Positions 27,031-34,515 of a stretch of DNA of 50,387 bases are shown in pieces. The notes beneath the pieces were generated by a model, which saw only the letters and a list, made by a program, of their open reading frames with translations, did not search any database and had not been told where the DNA came from. The DNA is from Ekhidna sp. (GTDB lineage: Bacteria; Bacteroidota; Bacteroidia; Cytophagales; Cyclobacteriaceae), in contig JACONI010000112.1 of the NCBI GenBank assembly GCA_014323825.1, forward strand, positions 13,240 to 63,626, read 5' to 3'. Within the stretch, counting starts at the first letter, position 1, and every line of letters starts with the position of its first letter. Position numbers and translations under genes: made by a program.

Positions 27031-27444
27031 GGTTTCTACTTTTTTTCTTCACGCAAAATTTTCTCCATTTTACGACCTCCCGCCAATTCATCAATTAGCT
27101 TTTCCATACGTCTGCATTGTTTATACAATTTAAATTCATCCTCTATTTCTTCAATTCGATAACCACAAACGACTCCTTTAATCAAGTGAGCATTTGGATT
27201 TATTTTAGCCTTTTGAAAAAATGTTCTAAAAGTTGCTTTTTCATCAATAAGTGTTTGTAAAGCATCTTGATCAAAACCAGTAAACCATTTAATTACTTGG
27301 TTGAGTTCTTCTTTTGTTCTACCATTTTTCTCCAATCTATTCAGGTAAAGTGGATAAATGGATGCAAATATCATATTAGCAACCTTTTCATTTTTTTCGA
27401 CTGTAACTTTCATTTTTATTTGATTTTGTATTGATTGGTGCTAA
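26983..27444 (-). mobile_element. Candidate gene cassette A (DUF2200)
   Basis: A 462-bp unit between predicted G|TT cut points. It begins TTAGCACC and its own attC-like site begins GGTGCTAAC, so the circular form would have matched arms. It holds a single gene with minimal flanks, as in integron cassettes. Confidence 0.6.
27036..27413 (-). CDS. DUF2200 family protein
   Basis: 125 residues. The family blocks are FASIYPLYLNRLEKNGRTKEEL, VIKWFTGFDQDALQ, FFQKAKINPNAHLIKGVVCGYRIEEIED and the C-terminal LIDELAGGRKMEKILRE. The function is unknown. The protein is cytosolic with no membrane segment. It fills most of a 462-bp cassette-like unit. Confidence 0.88.
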   Translation of the reverse strand: MKVTVEKNEKVANMIFASIYPLYLNRLEKNGRTKEELNQVIKWFTGFDQDALQTLIDEKATFRTFFQKAKINPNAHLIKGVVCGYRIEEIEDEFKLYKQCRRMEKLIDELAGGRKMEKILREEKK

Positions 27445-27509
27445 CATTTGCGTAAACGACTATGTCGTTTATCTCCCTTTCAAATATACCCCTTGCAACG
27501 ATGTTGTCC
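27437..27509 (-). other. attC-like recombination site 3 (beside ccoI)
   Basis: Minus strand: (GG)ACAAC, AT-CG, TTGC, then a central hairpin TAAACGA/TCGTTTA, GCAA, AT, GTTAGCACC. The arms AACAT/ATGTT and TTGC/GCAA pair with a small bulge. The boxes are degenerate relative to the attC consensus. The remaining 27510-27693 to ccoI contains no recognisable gene. Confidence 0.45.
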
Positions 27510-27693
27510 AAAGGGCTTTTAATTTCATCTAGTTTCTTACTACTCACATGTGTATGTTTTAGGACATTCCGGCCGGGTATGCGAAAAATCAGTCATTAAA
27601 TCGCAAGCGGGTTATTGCTGCACTTATGCACAAACATATTATCTCCATCCTTGATTAGCGGCGAGGCATCTTCTTCGGAATCCGTAAAGTTTA

Positions 27694-30063
27694 TCAATTA
27701 AAGATCCGGTTACTTTGAAAGGTTGTTAAAAAAGTCACCAGCCCGACGACCGTAACGGAACTAACGGGCATTAAAATAGCAGAAATCAGTGGAGTCAGGT
27801 TCCCTGAAACTGCAAAAGACAGTCCTGCTATGTTGTATAGAAATGATACTCCGAAAGCAATAAAAACGATCCACGAAATGCGCCCGGAATAATTGAGGAT
27901 TGCATCTACATTAGTTATTTCTTTAGCACTCAAAATAGCATCACAAGCCGGTGAGAATTGATGAATGTCTTCTGCTATTGCAATTCCAACTCTGGCTTTT
28001 TTTAATGCACCTGCATCATTCAGCCCATCCCCTATCATTAAGATATGCTCTTCCTGATCCGCTATGAAATTCAGCTTATCTATCGGCTTTTGTTTAAATC
28101 TCAACTGATCAAAATAAGGTTTCAGCTTATTTTTTTCCGCATCATTATCTCCTGACAGGAGCAAAAGTTTAAATCGACTTCTCAGGCTCTTCAGCAGATC
28201 AAAAATTCCACTCCGATAGTTAGACTGTATCTTAAACAGTCCATTTTTCTGCCCTACACGAACAAAGACATTTGATTCCTTAATAGAAAAAGAAGCATCT
28301 TCAATTTCTAAAAATTCCGCAGATCCTACGTTAACAGGTACACTGTTAACGTCAGCTTCAAACCCTTTTCCGACCTCTTCCTTAAAATGATTGACAGGAC
28401 ACTTAGGAGCAGGTGGCAGTTGATCGTGAATCAGTCTGCTCAACGGATGTGCAGCGTTTCCAAGTGCTGATCTCAAATACTGCCGGTCTACCGGGTCAAG
28501 ATAGTCCCCTTCGTATTTTGCGCAGGACTCATTTTCGGTCAGGGTGCCGGTTTTATCAAAAACAATGCTGTCAATACCGGCCATCAATTCGATCACTTCG
28601 GCATTCTTCAAAAATAGCCCTTTCTTACCTAGAATTCGCATGGCATGGCCATAAGTAAAAGGCAATACCAGTGCTAACGCACAAGGACAAGCAATGATCA
28701 ATACAGCCGAAACCGAACTCCAAACAACCGACGGATCCACAAACCACCAGTAAATGCCCGTGAATGTTGCAATCAGTAGAATGGATAGTGTAAAATACCT
28801 GCTGATCTTGTCCACCCGTGTCTGAAGGGTTTCACTCTTCTTTTTGAAGATATCCTGATTCCAGAGTCGGGTCAGTTCGCTGTTATTCACTGACTTTTTC
28901 AGTTCGATGACCAGCTCTCCCCCTTTTTGTCTACCACCGGCGTAAATAAAATTTCCCTTCTCCTTAGTTACAAGCTTAGACTCTCCGGTGACAAAGCTGT
29001 AGTCAATATTCCCTCTGCCTGAAATAATGACTCCATCCGCAGGGATTAATTCATCATTGTGAATAACCACTGCATCTCCTTTTTTCAATTCTTTTAATTT
29101 GCGCCGGCACTCTTTTCCATGGATTAGACAGGTAATGGAAATCGGGAAATAAGAAGTATAATCGCGTTCGAAGGAAAGTGCCTGATAGGTCTTCCCCTGA
29201 TACCATCTCCCAATTAACAAAAAGAAAATCAGACCCGTAAGCGAATCAATATATCCGAAGCCGGTTTGGGTAATGATTTCATAGGCACTTCTAATAAACA
29301 GTATCAGAATCCCCAACACTATTGGAACATCAATATTCAAATTTCCAACCCGGATTCCTTTCCGGGCACTCCTGAAATAATCACTTGCCGAATAAAAAAG
29401 TACAGGGAGTGCGAAAGCGAGGTTAATCCGGCTAAACAGATTTTTGAACTCCTCAGTCAGCAATAGTTTGGAATCCAAATATTCCGGCATACTCATCAGC
29501 ATGCTGTTTCCAAAGCAAAATCCTGCAACTGCTATTTTCACTCCTATGTCAGACTTCTCGGCGTGCTTCTTGGTTTTATCCGGGTTTTCAAGCGAAACAT
29601 CAGGAGGATAGCCTAGCTGGGATAACAATACTGCTAATTTTTTAAGATCGGTGCCTCCATTAAAGGTGATGTTTACTTCCTTTTTTGTAAAGTGCACTTC
29701 TGATCTCAGGACTGCGGGCTCTATCAGAGGCAAATGTTCTAAGAGGTAGATACAAGAACTACAATGAACAGCCGGTAGTGAAAATCGAATGACCGAAATA
29801 TCCTCTTCCTGAAAAGAAAGAAGTTGTTTAGTTACGGTCTCATCGTCCAAAAAGGAATATTTTCTCTCCGCTTTAATTTGAGAAATTGACTTGTTGTTTT
29901 CGCTAGTCTCAAGGTAATGATGTTGCAGGTCCGAATTACTTAACAGTTCATGGACAGCTTTGCAACCATAGCAACAGAAGAAATTAAAATCAATTTTGAT
30001 AGATTTGTCACAAGGGTCTCCGCAGTGGCAGCAAACGAGTTCTTCAGCTAGCGATTGCTCCAT
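27694..30063 (-). CDS. ccoI: Copper-translocating P1B-type ATPase for cbb3 oxidase maturation
   Basis: 789 residues from ATG 30063; a start at 30087 would overlap the upstream gene further. The N-terminal Cys-rich segment CCHCGDPC ... FCCYGCKAVHELL is typical of CcoI/FixI, followed by an HMA domain with HCSSC. Then come membrane helices, TGES, the ion-binding CPCALAL, DKTGTLT and GDGLNDAGAL. CcoI supplies copper for assembly of cbb3-type cytochrome oxidase. It overlaps the end of the stress-protein gene. No ccoS, ccoN, ccoO or ccoP follows; the cassette-like units lie there instead. Confidence 0.9.
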   Translation of the reverse strand: MEQSLAEELVCCHCGDPCDKSIKIDFNFFCCYGCKAVHELLSNSDLQHHYLETSENNKSISQIKAERKYSFLDDETVTKQLLSFQEEDISVIRFSLPAVHCSSCIYLLEHLPLIEPAVLRSEVHFTKKEVNITFNGGTDLKKLAVLLSQLGYPPDVSLENPDKTKKHAEKSDIGVKIAVAGFCFGNSMLMSMPEYLDSKLLLTEEFKNLFSRINLAFALPVLFYSASDYFRSARKGIRVGNLNIDVPIVLGILILFIRSAYEIITQTGFGYIDSLTGLIFFLLIGRWYQGKTYQALSFERDYTSYFPISITCLIHGKECRRKLKELKKGDAVVIHNDELIPADGVIISGRGNIDYSFVTGESKLVTKEKGNFIYAGGRQKGGELVIELKKSVNNSELTRLWNQDIFKKKSETLQTRVDKISRYFTLSILLIATFTGIYWWFVDPSVVWSSVSAVLIIACPCALALVLPFTYGHAMRILGKKGLFLKNAEVIELMAGIDSIVFDKTGTLTENESCAKYEGDYLDPVDRQYLRSALGNAAHPLSRLIHDQLPPAPKCPVNHFKEEVGKGFEADVNSVPVNVGSAEFLEIEDASFSIKESNVFVRVGQKNGLFKIQSNYRSGIFDLLKSLRSRFKLLLLSGDNDAEKNKLKPYFDQLRFKQKPIDKLNFIADQEEHILMIGDGLNDAGALKKARVGIAIAEDIHQFSPACDAILSAKEITNVDAILNYSGRISWIVFIAFGVSFLYNIAGLSFAVSGNLTPLISAILMPVSSVTVVGLVTFLTTFQSNRIFN

Positions 30064-30496
30064 TTGATTTAGTATTGTTAGGAACAATCAAAACCGGAAC
30101 GCTGCATTTTTCAATGATCAGCGTAGCGTGGCTTCCCAAGTCGTTTCCGGTTCCACGGCTGTTAACCCCGAGAATTACCAGGTCATAGCTATTATCCCCA
30201 ATAAAATTCAACATGGTTTGAGCTACATTTCCCGGTAAAACAAAATTTTGAATGGTTAACCGGTTTTCTTCAACCAACCCTTTCGAGATCTCATTCATTC
30301 TTCTTTTTACTTCTTCAGGGTTCTCAGGCAGGTGTCGGAGTCTTTTATCATCGGAAAATCGGGAAACAGTGGGAATAATGTGAAGGATGTTCAGTTCGGC
30401 ATTGTTTGTCTGAGCTAACTCCATACCTATTTTGGTGGCTTTCCAGGCAGCCGGAGAAAAGTCAGTAGAAATAAGAATTTGATCAATCAAGGACAT
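30044..30496 (-). CDS. Universal stress protein (UspA family)
   Basis: 150 residues, single Usp domain. It starts DQILISTDFSPAA and carries the nucleotide-loop-like segment LGVNSRGTGNDLGSHATLIIEKCSVPVLIV. Usp proteins of this type often accompany microaerobic respiration genes in Bacteroidota. Its 3' end overlaps ccoI, so the two are cotranscribed. Confidence 0.9.
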   Translation of the reverse strand: MSLIDQILISTDFSPAAWKATKIGMELAQTNNAELNILHIIPTVSRFSDDKRLRHLPENPEEVKRRMNEISKGLVEENRLTIQNFVLPGNVAQTMLNFIGDNSYDLVILGVNSRGTGNDLGSHATLIIEKCSVPVLIVPNNTKSNGAIAS

Positions 30497-30657
30497 CCTT
30501 TGTTAAACAGGAATTCAAAGCTAAAAACATCCCTTTTCAAGGGAGTTGACTTCCGTCAGATCTAATTTTGAACTTTATCATTGCAGTATGCCAATTCAAT
30601 CATTTTCGTGTATTAGGTTTATCATTTAAAATTACCTCCGCAACCCGGAGATTAGCT

Positions 30658-31947
30658 ATGAAAATAAGCAGCGATTATCTCATGTCTGATAAAGGCCTGG
30701 AACTTTTAAATAAGCTATTTTATAGCTCCGGAGAAGGAATTATGTTCTTTGATAAGGACGGAAAAATTGCAACCGTAAATCCCAGAGCAGAGCAAATGTT
30801 CGGCTATTCCGAACAAGAGCTTCAGGGCCGGCCGGTAGAGGTTTTAATTCCGAAACCACTCAGGGTAAATCATATTAAATCAAGAGAGGGGTTTGTCAAA
30901 AATCCACACCCGAGACAGATGGGTGCCGGCAGGGACCTGGATGGTCTCAGAAAAAATGGCAGCACTTTTCCATTGGAAATTAGTCTGAGCTACATCCAAC
31001 ATGAAAATGAAACCCTGATCGTCGCTTTCATTACGGACATTACTATCAGAAAAGAGAACGAACGCAGACTTGAAAAGCAAAGAATCCAACTCAGAGAGTA
31101 TACCGAAAAACTGGAACGAAAAGTAAAAGAAAGAACAAGCGAGCTGGAACACCTGAATTTGGGATTACAAAGCCAGATCCAGGAAAGAAAACTTGCTGAA
31201 ATTGCACTTAAAGAAAGTGTTGAAGACCTAAAAAAAGCTGAAGAAGAAATTCTCAAGACGTTGAATAAGGAACGTGAACTAGGCGAAATGAAGTCCCGAT
31301 TTGTATCAATGGCCAGCCATGAATTTCGCACTCCACTCACAACGATCTTATCTTCTGCTAACTTGATTGCTCGTTATAAGGATGATCAGGCAGCCAGAGA
31401 AAGGCATGTGGAAAAGATCTCAAGCAGCGTTCATAATCTCACGACCATACTGAACGGCTTTCTGTCACTGGAGAGATTGGAAAGTGGAGCTCAGAAAGTG
31501 GTACATAGAGCATTTGATCTCTCCGAGTTGATTGAAGAAGTTCGGGAGGAGGTGCAGGGGATGATGAAGCAAGATCAGAGCATTTCAGCAAATGGAGATG
31601 CGCTCACTATGATTTCTGACCCACATATTTTGAAGAATATACTGCTAAATCTGGTTTCCAATGCCATCAAGTACTCACCTGAAGGCGGAGTTGTAGAATT
31701 GAACACTTCGAATGGAGTTGAATGCAAAATCACAATAAAGGACAATGGAATAGGTATTCCTGAAAAAGATCAGAAAAGGCTTTTTGAAAGATTCCACAGA
31801 GCAGAAAATGCCGCTAATATTCAAGGAACGGGACTGGGGTTACATATTGTCAAAAAATACGTGGAGTTACTCAATGGGACAATTACTTTTGAGAGTGAAG
31901 AGGAAAAAGGGAGTACTTTTAATGTCATACTTCCTAAAAACAATTGA
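30658..31947 (+). CDS. Soluble PAS-domain sensor histidine kinase
   Basis: 429 residues from ATG 30658, preceded by GGAG at a good distance. A PAS domain (about 15-130, with FFDKDGKIATVNPRAEQMFGY), a coiled coil (about 145-225), then HisKA (SMASHEFRTPL) and HATPase_c (NLVSNAIKYS, DNGIGIPE, GTGLGLHIVKKY). There is no membrane segment, so it senses an internal signal, perhaps redox or oxygen given its neighbours. It is two bases from the response regulator gene and forms a two-component pair with it. Confidence 0.9.
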   Translation: MKISSDYLMSDKGLELLNKLFYSSGEGIMFFDKDGKIATVNPRAEQMFGYSEQELQGRPVEVLIPKPLRVNHIKSREGFVKNPHPRQMGAGRDLDGLRKNGSTFPLEISLSYIQHENETLIVAFITDITIRKENERRLEKQRIQLREYTEKLERKVKERTSELEHLNLGLQSQIQERKLAEIALKESVEDLKKAEEEILKTLNKERELGEMKSRFVSMASHEFRTPLTTILSSANLIARYKDDQAARERHVEKISSSVHNLTTILNGFLSLERLESGAQKVVHRAFDLSELIEEVREEVQGMMKQDQSISANGDALTMISDPHILKNILLNLVSNAIKYSPEGGVVELNTSNGVECKITIKDNGIGIPEKDQKRLFERFHRAENAANIQGTGLGLHIVKKYVELLNGTITFESEEEKGSTFNVILPKNN

Positions 31948-31949
31948 GT

Positions 31950-32993
31950 ATGTCCGATAAAATCTTAGTAATAGAAGATCAGGAAGATGTCAGAGAGAAC
32001 ATCATGGAGCTTTTACAGTTGTCAAATTATGATGTTTCTTCTGCATCGGAAGGGAAAGAGGGAGTTAAAAAAGCACTCAACTCTCCTCCCGACTTAATTC
32101 TTTGTGATATCATGATGCCGGGAATGGACGGTTATGAGGTGTTGTATTTACTTTCAAAGAACCCGGCCACCGCAGCTTTGCCATTCATATTCCTGACGGC
32201 AAAAGCTGAAAAGCAAGACTTTAGAAAGGGCATGAGTATGGGAGCTGATGACTATATCACCAAGCCTTTTGAAGAAATGGACTTGCTTGGTGCCATCGAA
32301 CGAAGGTTGAATAAATACAAAGAAATCTCCAAAGCATCAGGTATCTCAGAACTGGCAGCGACAGCAGCGAAACACCACTCACTGGACGACCTGGAAAAAG
32401 AACGAAAAACGAGAGTATTTAAAAAGAAAGATGTCATCTATCGGGAAGGGGATTTTGGATCTTACGTGTTTAAAATCATCACGGGAAAAGTAAAGACTTA
32501 TCACATCAATGCGGATGGTAAGGAATTCATTCACGACTTACTGAAAGAAGGAGACTTCGTTGGTGAGATGGCCATGATTCAGGACTTACCAAGAACAGAA
32601 TTTGCAGTAGCACTGGAGGAGACTGAATTACTCCTCATCCCAAGAGATGACTTTCAGAAACTCATCTTCAACAACCGGGAGGTCTCTTCAAAGTTTATCA
32701 AAATGATGGCCGGAGGTCTCAACGAACGTGCATACGAACTGATGGAAATAGCCTATAATACGGTAAGGAAAAGAACCGCAGATTCATTGATGAAGCTTTA
32801 CCATACCTATTCAAACGGGGAAGAAAAAGTATCTTTTGAGGTAGCAAGAGCTGATTTGGCAAGCATGGTTGGAACGGCCACCGAATCTGCCATTCGAGTG
32901 CTTTCAGAGTTTAAAAAAGACGGATTCATTGAGGTAAACGGAAGTGTCATCTCCATTAAAGAACCTGAAAAATTGAAGTCCGTAAAATATTAG
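31950..32993 (+). CDS. Response regulator fused to a CRP/FNR-type DNA-binding protein
   Basis: 347 residues. REC domain at 1-122 with ED, phospho-acceptor region LILCDIMMPGMDGYEV, TAK and KPF. A linker follows, then a cyclic-nucleotide-binding-like beta-barrel (about 150-260, VIYREGDFGSYVFKIITGKV and GDFVGEMAMI) and a Crp-type winged helix (ARADLASMVGTATESAIRVLSEFKKDGFI). There is no Cys cluster of FNR type. It is probably phosphorylated by the adjacent kinase and may control ccoI/usp and other low-oxygen genes. The ATG follows the kinase stop by two bases. Confidence 0.9.
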   Translation: MSDKILVIEDQEDVRENIMELLQLSNYDVSSASEGKEGVKKALNSPPDLILCDIMMPGMDGYEVLYLLSKNPATAALPFIFLTAKAEKQDFRKGMSMGADDYITKPFEEMDLLGAIERRLNKYKEISKASGISELAATAAKHHSLDDLEKERKTRVFKKKDVIYREGDFGSYVFKIITGKVKTYHINADGKEFIHDLLKEGDFVGEMAMIQDLPRTEFAVALEETELLLIPRDDFQKLIFNNREVSSKFIKMMAGGLNERAYELMEIAYNTVRKRTADSLMKLYHTYSNGEEKVSFEVARADLASMVGTATESAIRVLSEFKKDGFIEVNGSVISIKEPEKLKSVKY

Positions 32994-33056
32994 AAAAGAC
33001 GCTCACTACTGATAAGTGAAGATTTTACGTTTGCAAAACATTAACCTTATCACCTT

Positions 33057-34040
33057 ATGCACCCTATTAAAATCGTAAAAAACAGATCTGATATTGGAGC
33101 CGGAACGAGAGGCTCTGACATGGGCATTGATGCCATCGAAATTGCAGCCATTAATCAAAATAATGATTACTTTAACCGGTATCCGTTTCTGGATATTGAC
33201 ACACACAATGAAGCCGTTTACAATAAAGTAAAAACCTCCTTTGCTAAACGTATCAACTTTGTAAGGATTCAGTGCGAAAGGGTGGCAAAAGCATTAGAGC
33301 ATACGCTTGACGAACATTACTTCCCGATTGTGCTTTCAGGAGATCATAGCTCGGCATTAGGTACCCTTAGCGGCATCAAAGCACACTTGAAGAACAAAAG
33401 GCTGGGTGTGGTCTGGATAGATGCACATGCTGATATGCATTCACCTTACACCACGCCGTCCGGGAATGTCCACGGGATGCCGCTTGCAGCGGCGTTAGGA
33501 GAAGATAACATAAAAAATCAAATCAATGAGGTTACCAAGTTCACCAAAGAGGAATGGGAGCGAATGAAAAATATCGGAGTTGATGGGCCGAAGTTTTTAC
33601 CTGAAGATCTTGTCTATTTTGGAGTACGGGATACGGAAGCCCCGGAAGAAGAGATCAGAAAACAAATCGGACTTAGAAAATACACGGTTCCTGAAGTTCG
33701 TTACAAAGGATTAGATAATGTAATGGATGAGGTAATCGCAAATTTCAGTCGGTGTGATGCTATTTATATTTCTTTTGATGTAGACAGTTTGGACTGCGAC
33801 CTTGTCTCTAGAGGAACAGGCACACCGGCAGCTAAAGGTTTTGATCCCCCGGAGGTTACCCAAATCATTAACAGGCTTATCAGTACTAAGAAAATTGCCT
33901 GCCTGGAAGTCTCCGAAGTAAACCCGTTACTGGACGACCGTGGCAATAAAATGGCTGAGACGGCCTTTGGAGTGCTTGATGCCGTGACAATGACATTAGA
34001 AAAAAATCGTAATGAAGCGGTTGGTAATGACAGCATATAG
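33057..34040 (+). CDS. Arginase (ureohydrolase family)
   Basis: 327 residues. Manganese ligands lie in GDHSSALG, WIDAHADMHSP and SFDVDSLD. RGTGTPAAKGFDPPEV and CLEVSEVNPLLD complete the ureohydrolase pattern. It most likely splits arginine to ornithine and urea. A formiminoglutamase or agmatinase function cannot be fully excluded from sequence alone. The stop lies four bases before a 42-bp tandem repeat. Confidence 0.85.
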   Translation: MHPIKIVKNRSDIGAGTRGSDMGIDAIEIAAINQNNDYFNRYPFLDIDTHNEAVYNKVKTSFAKRINFVRIQCERVAKALEHTLDEHYFPIVLSGDHSSALGTLSGIKAHLKNKRLGVVWIDAHADMHSPYTTPSGNVHGMPLAAALGEDNIKNQINEVTKFTKEEWERMKNIGVDGPKFLPEDLVYFGVRDTEAPEEEIRKQIGLRKYTVPEVRYKGLDNVMDEVIANFSRCDAIYISFDVDSLDCDLVSRGTGTPAAKGFDPPEVTQIINRLISTKKIACLEVSEVNPLLDDRGNKMAETAFGVLDAVTMTLEKNRNEAVGNDSI

Positions 34041-34043
34041 TCC

Positions 34044-34311
34044 TTCTGCTTACAATTGTGCTCCTTCGGGCTGCATTTCTATTTCTTCTGCTTACAATTG
34101 TGTTCCTTCGGGTTACATTTCTATTTCTTCTGCTTACAATTGTGTTCCTTCGGGTTACATTTCTATTTCTTCTGCTTACAATTGTGTTCCTTCGGGCTGC
34201 ATTTCTATTTCTTCTGCTTACAATTGTGTTCCTTCGGGCTGCATTTCTATTTCTTCTGCTTACAATTGTGCTCCTTCGGGCTGCATTTCTATTTCTTCTG
34301 CTTACAATTGC
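34044..34311. repeat. 42-bp minisatellite, six full copies plus a partial
   Basis: Units begin at 34044, 34086, 34128, 34170, 34212, 34254 and (partial) 34296. They differ at only a few positions (GTG/GTT, GGC/GGT). Each contains the palindrome ACAATTGT and a CTTCGG core. The unit length is a multiple of three and the tract is open in all three plus-strand frames, so the overlapping ORFs are not evidence of coding. The rest of the 34041-34515 gap shows no gene. Confidence 0.9.
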
Positions 34312-34515
34312 ATTCCTAACGACTAGATTTGCGTTCTTTTCTCCCGCAGATGACGCTGATGGGCGCAGAAGGATTTATGTGGTCTGCATTCGTGTTTTTG
34401 GGGTCTGCAATTGCGTTTTTTGCTTGTGCAGCTCGGCCTGTCTCTTCTCAAGGATAGGAAGGGGGTTACATGCTATAGAAGGAGGTTGGATAATGGTCGG
34501 TATTTTGATCAAGTT

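Noticed and set aside
27595-27693. Short ORF after ccoI as a possible ccoS
   Set aside because: About 33 residues from a TTG overlapping the ccoI stop. It has no membrane helix and none of the CcoS pattern.
34044-34311. CRISPR array
   Set aside because: The 42-bp units are directly adjacent with no unique spacers, and there are no cas genes nearby.
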